A model generated the notes under the pieces. It was not told the origin of the DNA. It saw only the letters and a program-made list of their open reading frames with translations, and searched no databases. Position numbers and translations under genes: made by a program. Of a stretch of 57,146 nt of DNA, positions 32,152-40,811 are shown in pieces. Within the stretch, counting starts at the first letter, position 1, and every line of letters starts with the position of its first letter. Source of the DNA: DATNIB01 sp035604685 (GTDB lineage: Bacteria > Actinomycetota > Acidimicrobiia > Acidimicrobiales > RAAP-2); assembly GCA_035604685.1 (NCBI GenBank), contig DATNIB010000019.1, forward strand, positions 1 to 57,146, given 5' to 3'.

Positions 32152-34292
32152 CCGTCGTCCTCGAGCGGCCGTCGGCCGAGCCGTCCCTCGCAGACCCGCC
32201 GCCGCGGCGGATCGGACGTCTCGGACGCCTCGTGCGGGGCCGACCCGCGGACCCGGCCTGGGTCCGACCGGCGCTCCTCGTGCTGCTCTCGGGCACCGCC
32301 GTCGCCTACCTGTGGGCGCTCGGCGACTCGGGCTGGGCCAACTCCTTCTACTCGGCGGCCGTCCAGGCGGGGACCAAGAGCTGGAAGGCGTTCTTCTTCG
32401 GTTCGTCGGACGCGTCGAACTTCATCACGGTCGACAAGCCCCCGGCGTCGCTCTGGCTGATGGAGATCTCGGCCCGCCTGTTCGGCGTCAACTCCTGGAG
32501 CATCCTCGTGCCCCAGGCGTTGGAGGGCGTGGCCTCGGTGGGACTCCTCTACGCCACGGTCCGGCGGTGGTTCCGCCCGGGCGCCGCGCTGATGGCCGGC
32601 GCCGTCCTGGCCACCACGCCGGTCGCCGCGCTCATGTTCCGGTACAACAACCCCGACGCCCTGCTGACCTTGCTCCTGGTCCTCGCCGCCTACGCCACGG
32701 TGCGCGCGCTTGAGCGCGGGAGCACGGCCTGGCTGGTGCTCGCCGCCTCGGCCGTCGGCACCGGGTTCATCACGAAGATGCTGCAGGCGTTCCTGGTGGT
32801 GCCGGCCCTCGCCCTCGTGTTCCTGGTGGCGGCGCCGCCGCCGTTCCTCCAGCGGATCCGCAGGCTCCTCGTCGCCGGCGTGGCCCTCGTCGTTTCGGCC
32901 GGGTGGTGGGTGGCCGTCGTCCAGCTGACACCCGCGGCCGACCGTCCCTATATCGGGGGGTCGGCCAACAACAGCCTGCTGAACCTCATCTTCGGCTACA
33001 ACGGGTTCGGCCGGCTCTCGGGGAACGAAGCGGGCAGCATCGGCGGGGCCGGGCCCGCCGGCTCGCGCTGGGGCCCGGTCGGGTGGGACCGGCTCTTCCT
33101 CGCGAGCATGGGCGGCCAGATCTCCTGGCTGCTACCCGCCGCCCTCGTCTTCCTGGCGGCCACGCTGTGGCTCAGCCGCCGTCACGCGCGCACCGACCGC
33201 ACGCGGGCCGCCATAGTGCTGTTCGGCGGCTGGCTGCTCGTCACCGGCGCGGTGTTCAGCTTCGCCCAGGGGATCATCCACCCCTACTACACGGTGGTCC
33301 TGGCGCCGGCCATCGGCGCGCTGGTCGGCATCGGCTGCTCGCTGCTCTGGCACCGCCGACACGAGCGGACGTCGCGCCTCGCCCTCGCCCTCGCCCTCGC
33401 GTTGACGGCCGTGTGGGCCTTCGTCCTCCTCGACCGCACCCCCGCCTGGCTGCCGCCGCTGCGTTGGCTGGTGCTGGTGGTGGGCCTCCTGAGCGCGGCC
33501 GCGCTCGCGCTCGCCCCGCGCCTGCGGGGCCGGGTGGCGCTCGCCCTCGGCGTGGCGGGCATGGTCGCCGCGCTCGGCGGCCCGGCGGCCTACGCCATCG
33601 ACACCGTCGGCACCTCCTACAACGGCGCCATCCCCGGCGCCGGACCGACCGTGCCCGGGTTGGGCCCCGGCGGGGGGTTCCCCGGCGGGTTCGCGCCGCC
33701 GGGGCTCGGAGCCTTCCGCCCGGGTGCCGGTTTCGGGCGCGGCGTTCGCCCTCCGGGCATCGTCGGGCGCCCATTCCCCCCCGGTGCACCAGGCACCGCC
33801 ATCGGCGGCTTTGCGCCCGGCGGGCGGTTCCCGGGCGGCGGGGGAGCGACCACCGGCCGTGGCCCATTTGCCGGCGGGGCCGGCCGCGTGGGTGGGGGCG
33901 GGTTCCTCTCGGCCAGCCGGCCGGGCACCCAGGTGACCGCGCTGCTGGAGGCCGGCGCGTCGCACTTCAAGTGGGTGGCCGCGACCGTGAACTCCAACAA
34001 CGCGGCCGGGTACCAGCTGGCCACCGACGACCCGGTGATGGCCATCGGCGGCTTCAACGGGACCGATCCCGCGCCGACATTGGCCGCGTTCAAGGCCGAC
34101 GTCGCCGCCGGTCAGATCCACTATTTCATCGCGGGCGGCGGGTTCGCCGGCTTCGCGCCCACCACGCTCGGGGGTGGCGGGACGACGTCAGCGTCGTCCG
34201 CGGTCACGAGCTGGGTCGAATCGCACTTCTCGTCGAAGACGGTCGACGGCGTGCTCCTCTACGACCTGACCGCCACGCCCCGAAACGCTTAG
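32148..34292 (+). CDS. GT39/ArnT-like membrane glycosyltransferase
   Basis: 714 aa from ATG 32148; the longer frame to 31599 is a shadow of the upstream gene. About eleven membrane segments. D-S-G-W-A-N-S-F-Y-S-A-A near residue 60, with the V-D-K-P-P-A motif after it, is the GT-C catalytic loop. A long Gly/Pro-rich linker (about residues 490-590, with repeats such as G-G-F-P-G-G) joins a C-terminal soluble domain (V-T-A-L-L-E-A-G-A-S-H-F-K-W-V-A-A-T) typical of YkcB-like actinobacterial members. It transfers sugar from a polyprenyl-phosphate donor to an external acceptor. It overlaps the convergent gene by 4 bases. Confidence 0.9.
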   Translation: MTVVLERPSAEPSLADPPPRRIGRLGRLVRGRPADPAWVRPALLVLLSGTAVAYLWALGDSGWANSFYSAAVQAGTKSWKAFFFGSSDASNFITVDKPPASLWLMEISARLFGVNSWSILVPQALEGVASVGLLYATVRRWFRPGAALMAGAVLATTPVAALMFRYNNPDALLTLLLVLAAYATVRALERGSTAWLVLAASAVGTGFITKMLQAFLVVPALALVFLVAAPPPFLQRIRRLLVAGVALVVSAGWWVAVVQLTPAADRPYIGGSANNSLLNLIFGYNGFGRLSGNEAGSIGGAGPAGSRWGPVGWDRLFLASMGGQISWLLPAALVFLAATLWLSRRHARTDRTRAAIVLFGGWLLVTGAVFSFAQGIIHPYYTVVLAPAIGALVGIGCSLLWHRRHERTSRLALALALALTAVWAFVLLDRTPAWLPPLRWLVLVVGLLSAAALALAPRLRGRVALALGVAGMVAALGGPAAYAIDTVGTSYNGAIPGAGPTVPGLGPGGGFPGGFAPPGLGAFRPGAGFGRGVRPPGIVGRPFPPGAPGTAIGGFAPGGRFPGGGGATTGRGPFAGGAGRVGGGGFLSASRPGTQVTALLEAGASHFKWVAATVNSNNAAGYQLATDDPVMAIGGFNGTDPAPTLAAFKADVAAGQIHYFIAGGGFAGFAPTTLGGGGTTSASSAVTSWVESHFSSKTVDGVLLYDLTATPRNA

Positions 34293-35587
34293 CTGACGAG
34301 CGTCGCGCCGTTGATGCTGACGGTCCAGATACCGCCGCTGGTGGAGGCAGCCGACCAACCGCCCAGGCCCGAGGTGGCCCCGACGCTCGATGGCCCCGTG
34401 CCGTAGCCGGCCGTGGCGGTCGAGCCCCCACCGACCGCCGTGGCATCGGCGTCCTCGCCCGTGCCCACCGCCGACGCCGTGGCGCTGCCGCCGGCCACCC
34501 CGAGCGCGGCGGCCGTGTTGTCCGTCCCGTCGGCCGTCGCGTAGTCGATTCCCCCACCGACCGCGCTGGCCGCCGCGCTGTTGTTGTCCCCGCCTTCGGC
34601 GAACGCCTCCGCCACCCCGGCGACGCTGCCCGCCGAGGCCATGTCGTTGCTCCCCGGACCGGCGATAATCAGGGTGTCCCCGGTGTTGGTCGTGATCCCG
34701 GCGGCGACCCCGCAGGTCTGGACGCTGGTCCCGCCGACGGCGAAGGTTGACGTACCCGCACAGGCGAGCGCCCGGCCGAGCGTGCTCTGGGCGATGGCCA
34801 GGTTGTCGTTGTAGGCCCCGTCGGTCCCGATGCCGGCGAACGCCCCCACCGAGGTGGCGAAGAGCCCGTAGGCATACGCGCTGTTCCCCGAGCCGCCGGC
34901 GTCTTCGACTTGGCCCGCCACGGCGTCCACGGCGCTGAACTGGCTGCCCGCCCAGGCCAGGTTGTCGGCGGCCTGGGCGTCGGTGCCCAGTCCCGCGGCC
35001 GCGCCGGCCACGCCACCAATGCTCCAGGCCGTCGCCGTGTTGCTCGAGGCGTTGGCGTCGACCCCGGTGCCGGCCTCGGATTCGGCCAAGGCATGCGGCG
35101 CGGCCGAGGTGATGGTCGCCCCGAAGGCGGTGGACGTGGCCTTGTTGCCCGAGACGTTCGCGTCGACCCCATCCCCGGCCAAGGAGCTGGCTTGGGCACC
35201 GGGGCCGAAGGCACCCGAGAAGGCCGTGTTGCTGTCCAGGTTGGCCGAAGCACCGGTTCCGGCCTCGGCATCCGCCTCGGCCGGGTCCGCCAGGGTCCCG
35301 CCGCCGCCGGCTATTCCCGCCACACTGCCGTCGGGGTCGGTCACGAAGGTGCCCAGGCTGGAGAAAGGCGGGCTGGTGGACGGCCCGAGGGAGGCCGCGT
35401 CCGACGGCGAGGTGGCGAGGCCCATGAGCCCGACCGAGGCCAGGACCCCGGCACCGATGACGGCGCCGGCCGTGCGAGCGAGCCGCACGCCGTCGGCGGA
35501 GGGCGCGGCGTGCGCGGGGTGCAGGCGCCGCGGGGCGGTGTAGCGCCCGAAGCCCGAGCGAGCGTGTGCCGGGTGATGCTTCGCCAT
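34289..35587 (-). CDS. Secreted Ala/Gly/Asn-rich repeat protein
   Basis: 432 aa. A basic His/Arg-rich N-terminus (residues 1-36) leads to a membrane/signal segment (A-G-A-V-I-G-A-G-V-L-A-S-V-G-L-M-G-L-A) ending near residue 65. The remainder is low-complexity but patterned: units like A-G-T-G-V-D-A-N-A-S-S-N-T-A-T-A and A-G-L-G-T-D-A-Q-A-A-D-N-L-A-W-A recur every 25-45 residues, recalling head repeats of YadA-like trimeric adhesins. A closing W-S-A-A-S-T-S-G-G-I-W-T-V-S-I-N-G-A may be a cap. It is likely a surface or matrix protein. It starts at ATG 35587 with GGGAAAGGGACG upstream. Confidence 0.8.
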   Translation of the reverse strand: MAKHHPAHARSGFGRYTAPRRLHPAHAAPSADGVRLARTAGAVIGAGVLASVGLMGLATSPSDAASLGPSTSPPFSSLGTFVTDPDGSVAGIAGGGGTLADPAEADAEAGTGASANLDSNTAFSGAFGPGAQASSLAGDGVDANVSGNKATSTAFGATITSAAPHALAESEAGTGVDANASSNTATAWSIGGVAGAAAGLGTDAQAADNLAWAGSQFSAVDAVAGQVEDAGGSGNSAYAYGLFATSVGAFAGIGTDGAYNDNLAIAQSTLGRALACAGTSTFAVGGTSVQTCGVAAGITTNTGDTLIIAGPGSNDMASAGSVAGVAEAFAEGGDNNSAAASAVGGGIDYATADGTDNTAAALGVAGGSATASAVGTGEDADATAVGGGSTATAGYGTGPSSVGATSGLGGWSAASTSGGIWTVSINGATLVS

Positions 35588-35653
35588 GATCGTCCGTCCC
35601 TTTCCCGGTGCCCCGGGCCCTATTCGCGCGCGTCAACCCCCGCGGCGCCGGTC

Positions 35654-35686
35654 AGTCAAACGGAAGGGTCCACGCAAGTCAAACGG
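35654..35686. repeat. Direct repeat of AGTCAAACGG, 23 bases apart
   Basis: AGTCAAACGG occurs at 35654-35663 and 35677-35686, two helical turns apart, 67-100 bases upstream of the secreted repeat protein (minus strand) and 290 bases upstream of the FAD oxidase. Read on the minus strand both copies contain TTGACT, so they could be tandem -35 boxes or activator sites. The rest of 35588-35976 contains a plus-strand TTGACA (35806-35811) without a good -10 and no gene I can support. Confidence 0.5.
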
Positions 35687-35976
35687 CACCACGGCGCGGT
35701 GTTCGCACATGTCGGTCGTATGACGACCCGGCCCAACCGGACGCGCCGAGTGTGTCCAACCTGGCATACCGGGACGGATTGCACGACCAAGTTCTTTCGA
35801 ATGCGTTGACAAATCACGCACGCAGACTCGATCGACTGGCGACGTCGCGGTCTGCCGGACGTGGCTTGTGTGGCGGTTACGCGTCGGCGTGACCTGAAGG
35901 GAAACCGCAATGGAAATCTTTGCAACAAGCGCCCAATCACGTAGAAAACCGATGTCGCCGGTGCGATGCTCCAGCC

Positions 35977-37092
35977 GTGGCGCGGGCCGTGGTGGTCGGT
36001 GGGGGAATCCTTGGCACGTGGCACGCGTGGGACCTCCGACGGGCCGGTTTCGAGGTTGACCACTTGGAGGCTGACGGAGAGCCGATCAGTGCCTCGGTTC
36101 GTAATTTCGGGCTCGTCTGGGTCAGCGGCCGGCGCGCCGGGGCGGAACTGGAGGCGGCCCAGCGGGCGCGTGTCCGGTGGCAAGAAATGGCTCACGACGT
36201 GCCGGGCATCGGTTTTCGTGCGTCGGGATCGCTGACCGTCGCCCTTGAGCCCGATGAGCGCAAAGTGATGGAGGCTTACGCCGCGGCCCTCGACCCAGTC
36301 GAACGGAGCACCGTGTTCCTCGAACCGGCGCAGCTCCGCGCCGAACACCCGGGCCTCCACCCCGATGTCGCCGGTGCCCTGTGGTGTCCCGAGGACGCTT
36401 CCGTCGAACCCGGGTCCGTCCTCGGTGCGGTACGCCAACACCTGGCCTCCTCGGAGGGGTACCGATTCGTGCCCGGGCGACGAGTTGTCGACGTCGAGAG
36501 CGGCGCGGTCGTGGACCAGCTGCACGAGCGCTGGGCGGGCGACCTCATCGTGCTGGCGCTCGGGGCGTGGTGGTCGGGGGCCGCCGGCGAGCACTTGGCG
36601 GACGCGCCGGTGCGCCGGGTCCACCTGCAGATGTGCAGCACCATGCCTTACGAGCACCAGGTGCCGGCCACCATCGCCGACGCCGACACGATGCGGTACT
36701 ACCCGGCCTACGACTCCGCACCGCTCGACGTCCTGCCGGCCCAGTCGGCCGTGGCGGGCGCGCACCACTTGCAGCTGCTGCTGGTGCAGCGTCTGGACGG
36801 CACCCTCACCATCGGCGACACCCACGCTTACGAAGAGCCGTTCGACTTCGCGATCGACGAGGCTCCGACGCTCGAGCTCTTGGAGAAGGCCGGGCGGATC
36901 CTCGCGCACCCGCTCCCGCCGGTCGCTCGCCGCTGGAGCGGTGTCTACCTCGCCTGCACCGACGACCGGGTCTGCTACCGAGACGAGATGGCGCCGGGCG
37001 TGTGGGTCGTGGCCGGGCCCGGCGGCCGAGGGATGACCTGTTCGCCCGCGATCTCCGAGGACACGCTGGCCGCGGCGGGGGTGAGCGCCTGA
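35977..37092 (+). CDS. FAD-dependent oxidoreductase of the phosphonate-associated (TIGR03364) type
   Basis: 371 aa from GTG 35977 so that A-R-A-V-V-V-G-G-G-I-L-G (the dinucleotide site) lies at the N-terminus; a TTG at 35920 would add 19 unlikely residues. The DAO-like fold continues with V-R-N-F-G-L-V-W-V-S-G-R near 42 and, at the end, V-V-A-G-P-G-G-R-G-M-T. This family sits beside PhnX-like hydrolases and oxidises aminophosphonates (N-methyl- or hydroxy-aminoethylphosphonate) to the aldehyde. Its stop overlaps the ATG of the PhnX-like gene by one base. Confidence 0.85.
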   Translation: MARAVVVGGGILGTWHAWDLRRAGFEVDHLEADGEPISASVRNFGLVWVSGRRAGAELEAAQRARVRWQEMAHDVPGIGFRASGSLTVALEPDERKVMEAYAAALDPVERSTVFLEPAQLRAEHPGLHPDVAGALWCPEDASVEPGSVLGAVRQHLASSEGYRFVPGRRVVDVESGAVVDQLHERWAGDLIVLALGAWWSGAAGEHLADAPVRRVHLQMCSTMPYEHQVPATIADADTMRYYPAYDSAPLDVLPAQSAVAGAHHLQLLLVQRLDGTLTIGDTHAYEEPFDFAIDEAPTLELLEKAGRILAHPLPPVARRWSGVYLACTDDRVCYRDEMAPGVWVVAGPGGRGMTCSPAISEDTLAAAGVSA

Positions 37093-37886
37093 TGGGCGCC
37101 GCATTCCGGCTGGCCTGCCTGGACCTGGCGGGCACCACCGTCACCGACGAGGGCGCAGTGCAGGACGCCTTCGTGACCGCCATTGCGACGGCCGGCATCG
37201 AGCCGCCGTCGGTCCGCTTCGACGAGGCCTGGACCTATGTGCGCGAAACGATGGGCCAGTCCAAGATCGACGTCTTTCGTGCATTGCTCGAAGACGACGC
37301 CGCCGCAGCCGAGGCCGCCAACGAGGCCTTCGAGACGGCCTACGCCGCCAGCATCGGCGCCGGCCGGGTGGCGCCGATGCCCGGGGCCGAGGCCGCGATG
37401 GACGAGTTGGCCGACCACGGGATCAAGATCTGCCTCACGACGGGGTTCGCGCCGGCGACCCGTGACGCCCTCCTCTCGGCCCTCGGGTGGGAGCAGCGGG
37501 CCAGCCTCGTGCTCAGCCCCGCCGACAGCGGCCGGGGCCGGCCCTACCCCGACATGATCCTCACGGCGGTCGTCCGGCTCCAGATCGACGACGTGCGCTC
37601 GGTGGTCGTGGTCGGCGACACCACCAACGACCTGCTCGCCGGGCAGCGCGCAGGCGCCGGCTTGGTGGTCGGCGTCCTGAGCGGTGCCCACGACAAGGAG
37701 CACCTGTCCGGCATCGGCGACGTTGTCCTGATCGACAGCATCGCCGATCTCCCCTCGCTCCTCTTCCACCGGGGCGATCGGTCCGGAGAGCCGTCCCATC
37801 CCGACGAAAGGCCACCTATCGGCGCCACTCCCATGACCGAACTCCAACGACACATCAAGAAGCAATCAACGAAAGGAAACGGTTGA
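37092..37886 (+). CDS. PhnX-like phosphonatase (HAD family)
   Basis: 264 aa. The first HAD motif is D11-L-A13-G-T-T, with the second Asp replaced by Ala exactly as in phosphonoacetaldehyde hydrolase. K58 in M-G-Q-S-K matches the Schiff-base lysine of PhnX, and Arg replaces the usual HAD lysine in G-R-G-R-P-Y-P-D-M. V-V-V-G-D-T-T-N-D-L is the last motif. It should cleave the C-P bond of (hydroxy)phosphonoacetaldehyde. No PhnW transaminase is nearby; the FAD oxidase upstream would supply the aldehyde. Its stop overlaps the binding-protein ATG. Confidence 0.85.
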   Translation: MGAAFRLACLDLAGTTVTDEGAVQDAFVTAIATAGIEPPSVRFDEAWTYVRETMGQSKIDVFRALLEDDAAAAEAANEAFETAYAASIGAGRVAPMPGAEAAMDELADHGIKICLTTGFAPATRDALLSALGWEQRASLVLSPADSGRGRPYPDMILTAVVRLQIDDVRSVVVVGDTTNDLLAGQRAGAGLVVGVLSGAHDKEHLSGIGDVVLIDSIADLPSLLFHRGDRSGEPSHPDERPPIGATPMTELQRHIKKQSTKGNG

Positions 37887-39022
37887 TGAAGATGAAAGTG
37901 CGATCGTTGATCGCCGCCGGCTCCTCGCTGTGTCTCGGTGCGACATTGGCCGTGACCACCGAGGGTCTGACGGCCAGTGCGGCCGTGAATCCGGCCAAGG
38001 CGACGTCGGCTGCCGCCTTCGGCGGCCTGTCCGGACTGATCGCGGCGGCCAAGAAGGAGGGGACCCTCAATGTGATCACCCTCCCGGCCAACTGGGCGAA
38101 CTACGGGACCATCATCAAGGACTTCTCGAAGAAGTACGGCATCAAGGTCGTCTCGGAGAACCCCGATGGGTCGAGCCAGGACGAGATCAACGCCGTCAAC
38201 CAGTTGAAGGGCCAGTCGCGTGCCCCCGACGTGCTCGACGTCGGGACGTCCTTCGCCCTGTCGGCCGCCGCGTCGGGCCTCTTGGCTCCGTACAAGGTGC
38301 AGAGCTGGAACAGCATCCCGGCCTCGGCCAAGGCCGCCAACGGGGACTGGTTCGATGACTACGGCGGGTTCGTGGCCATCGGCTACAACTCGGCGACCGT
38401 CAAGGACCCGCCGAAGTCGTTCGCCGACCTGTTGAAGCCCGAGTACAAGAACGAGGTGGCCATCAACGGCAACCCGACCCAGGCGAGCGCGGCGTTCTCG
38501 GCCGTCTTTGCTGCGGCTCTGGCCAACGGTGGCTCGTTCAACAACATCCAGCCGGGCATCACGTACTTCGGCAAGCTGGCCGCCTCGGGCAACTTCGTTC
38601 CCGTCACGGCGTCGCCGGCCACGGTCGAGAGCGGTCAGACGCCCATCGTCATCTGGTGGGACTACCTGCAGGAGTCCGAGATCGCAGCGGCCAACGGGAT
38701 ATCAGGCTGGAAGGTCGTGATTCCGACCGACGGTCACTACGCCGCCTACTACAGCCAGGCCATCAGCGCCACGGCACCGCACCCCGCGGCCGCCCGCCTG
38801 TGGGAGGAGTACCTCTACTCGACCACGGGCCAGAACCTGTGGTTGGAGGGGGCCGCTCGTCCGATCGAGCTGCCCGCGCTGGTGAAGGCCGGCACGGCCA
38901 ACAAGAAGGCGCTGGCCGCGCTGCCGCCGTCCCCGTCGGGAGCGGTCAAGTTCCCGACCCAAGCGCAGCTCACCGCGGCTGAGACCCTGGTGACCCAGAA
39001 CTGGGCGACGGCCACCGGCTGA
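37886..39022 (+). CDS. ABC transporter substrate-binding protein
   Basis: 378 aa from ATG 37886, with AAAGGAAA 5-6 bases upstream. A signal peptide (residues 1-33) ends A-S-A-A-V; there is no convincing lipobox. The mature part is a Fe3+/putrescine/2-AEP class-type binding protein (G-L-I-A-A-A-K-K-E-G-T-L-N-V-I-T-L-P, Y-G-G-F-V-A-I-G-Y-N-S, W-W-D-Y-L-Q-E-S-E). It lies directly between the PhnX-like gene and two permease genes, all with 1-4-base overlaps, so the substrate is probably an aminophosphonate, like PhnS. Confidence 0.88.
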   Translation: MKMKVRSLIAAGSSLCLGATLAVTTEGLTASAAVNPAKATSAAAFGGLSGLIAAAKKEGTLNVITLPANWANYGTIIKDFSKKYGIKVVSENPDGSSQDEINAVNQLKGQSRAPDVLDVGTSFALSAAASGLLAPYKVQSWNSIPASAKAANGDWFDDYGGFVAIGYNSATVKDPPKSFADLLKPEYKNEVAINGNPTQASAAFSAVFAAALANGGSFNNIQPGITYFGKLAASGNFVPVTASPATVESGQTPIVIWWDYLQESEIAAANGISGWKVVIPTDGHYAAYYSQAISATAPHPAAARLWEEYLYSTTGQNLWLEGAARPIELPALVKAGTANKKALAALPPSPSGAVKFPTQAQLTAAETLVTQNWATATG

Positions 39023-39972
39023 TGAGCTCCACCACCGGCGCGTACGACGTCTCCGACCCCGGGTTCACGCCCGGGTTCGGAGACGTCGCCGGTGACGGCG
39101 CCGCAACCGATCGAGACAGGCGGTCCCTGCGCAAGCGCCTCGTCGCCTCCGCAGGACTGCTGCCCTTCTCGCTCTACGCCCTCATCTTCTTGGGTGTGCC
39201 GACCATCGCCATCGTGCTCGGGGCCTTCGAGAAGCCGACGGGCGGCTTCACGTGGAGCAACATCGATCTGGCGGCCCACGGGGTCTACCTCAAGGGGTTC
39301 GAGACCAGCCTCGAGCTCGCCCTGTTCGCCTCGGTTCTGCCCGCCATCGCCGGGCTCTTCCTGGCCAACGCCGTCCACACGGGTCGGCGCCAGACGCTGA
39401 AGCGGATCGTCTCGACCGCCTCGGGGGTGTTCGCCAATTTCGGCGGGGTGCCGCTGGCCTTCCTCTTCATCGCCACGCTCGGCAGCACCGGGCTGGCCAC
39501 GAGATGGCTCACCGATATCGGGTTCAATCCCTACACGCACGGTTTCGACCTCTACACGTTCTCGGGGGTGGCCGTCGTGTACGCCTACTTCCAGATCCCC
39601 CTGATGGTGCTCGTCATCACCCCCGCCCTGGAGGGTCTCCGGCCCGCCTGGCGGGAGGCGTCCGACGGCATGGGCGCCCGCTCCTGGCAGTACTGGCGGT
39701 ATGTCGGCGGGCCCGTGCTGTTCCCCTCGTTCCTCGGAGCGCTGCTGCTCTTGTTCGGGAGCTCGCTGTCTGCCTACGCGACGGCCGAAGCGCTCACCTC
39801 GGGCAGCATCGCGATCACGCCGATCCAGATCGGTTCGTTCCTCAACGGGAACGTCATCGCCGGACAGGAGAACGTCGGGAAGGCGCTGGGCTTCGGAATG
39901 ATCGTGCTTATCGCGATGGTTATGGTGGTCTACGTCTACCTGCAGCGGAAGGCGTCCAAATGGTTGCGCTGA
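39022..39972 (+). CDS. ABC transporter permease (aminophosphonate-type), subunit 1
   Basis: 316 aa. About six membrane segments after a hydrophilic 35-residue N-terminus, with the EAA loop E-A-S-D-G-M-G-A-R-S-W-Q-Y-W-R near residue 213. ATG 39022 overlaps the binding-protein stop by one base. It resembles the PotB/PhnU type of inner-membrane subunits. It overlaps the second permease by 13 bases. Confidence 0.9.
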   Translation: MSSTTGAYDVSDPGFTPGFGDVAGDGAATDRDRRSLRKRLVASAGLLPFSLYALIFLGVPTIAIVLGAFEKPTGGFTWSNIDLAAHGVYLKGFETSLELALFASVLPAIAGLFLANAVHTGRRQTLKRIVSTASGVFANFGGVPLAFLFIATLGSTGLATRWLTDIGFNPYTHGFDLYTFSGVAVVYAYFQIPLMVLVITPALEGLRPAWREASDGMGARSWQYWRYVGGPVLFPSFLGALLLLFGSSLSAYATAEALTSGSIAITPIQIGSFLNGNVIAGQENVGKALGFGMIVLIAMVMVVYVYLQRKASKWLR

Positions 39973-40811
39973 TCGAGAGCCCCGTCGGTCCGCGGCCGGC
40001 CGACACCGGTGAGCAGGATGAGATTCGGCCACGCCGTCGCCGGCCGCGGATCTGGCGCGGGGTGGTGCTCGGCCTGGCCGGCGTCTACTTCCTCATCCCC
40101 CTCTATGCGGCCCTCCGGTTCGCGTTGGGGGGGCCGACCGGTGGCCTGACATTCGCCGCCTTCCGGTCCATCCCGAGCCAGCTCGGGTTCTCGGCCGCCT
40201 TTGGGCTGTCGCTCCGCCTGGCCCTGGTGACAACGGTGATCACCTTGGCGCTGATGGTGCCGACGGCCGTGTTCGTGCACCTGCGCTTTCCGCAGCTGCG
40301 GCGGCTCTTCGACGGCATCACCATCCTGCCCATCGTCATCCCACCGGTCGTGCTCATCGTGGGCGTGCTGCAGGTCGCTCCCACCTTCTTGAAGGGCACG
40401 CCGTATCTGTTGGCGCTCGAGTACGTCGTGCTGGCGATGCCGTTCGCCTACCGCTCGCTCGACTCGGGTCTCCGCGCCATGGACCTGAAGACCCTGGTGG
40501 AGGCCGGTCGATCGCTGGGCGCCCGATCGATCTCGACCCTGCTGCGGGTGGTCGTCCCCAACCTGCGCTCCGCCATACTCTCGGCCACCGTCCTCACCGT
40601 CGCCCTGGTGCTCGGCGAGTACACGATGGCCACCCTCGACCAGTACCAGACGTTCTCGGTCTGGATCGTCTACTTCGACGCCGACAACGCGCGCGTCTCG
40701 GTTGCGGCGTCGTTCATGGCTCTCATCGTCACCTGGGTGCTCCTGATGGTCATCCTCTCGTTTGACCTGCGCCGGACGCGCCGGTCCGTCCAAGCGAAAG
40801 AGGCGGCATGA
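39960..40811 (+). CDS. ABC transporter permease (aminophosphonate-type), subunit 2
   Basis: 283 aa from ATG 39960; the longer frame to 39252 is a shadow of subunit 1. Six membrane segments, with the EAA loop E-A-G-R-S-L-G-A-R-S-I-S-T-L-L near residue 181. It is of the PotC/PhnV type and pairs with subunit 1. Its stop overlaps the ATPase start by 4 bases. Confidence 0.9.
   Translation: MVALIESPVGPRPADTGEQDEIRPRRRRPRIWRGVVLGLAGVYFLIPLYAALRFALGGPTGGLTFAAFRSIPSQLGFSAAFGLSLRLALVTTVITLALMVPTAVFVHLRFPQLRRLFDGITILPIVIPPVVLIVGVLQVAPTFLKGTPYLLALEYVVLAMPFAYRSLDSGLRAMDLKTLVEAGRSLGARSISTLLRVVVPNLRSAILSATVLTVALVLGEYTMATLDQYQTFSVWIVYFDADNARVSVAASFMALIVTWVLLMVILSFDLRRTRRSVQAKEAA

Noticed and set aside
33377..33402. 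Tandem GCCCTC units in the GT39 gene as a regulatory repeat
   Set aside because: They encode a run of Leu-Ala residues in a membrane helix and stay in frame.
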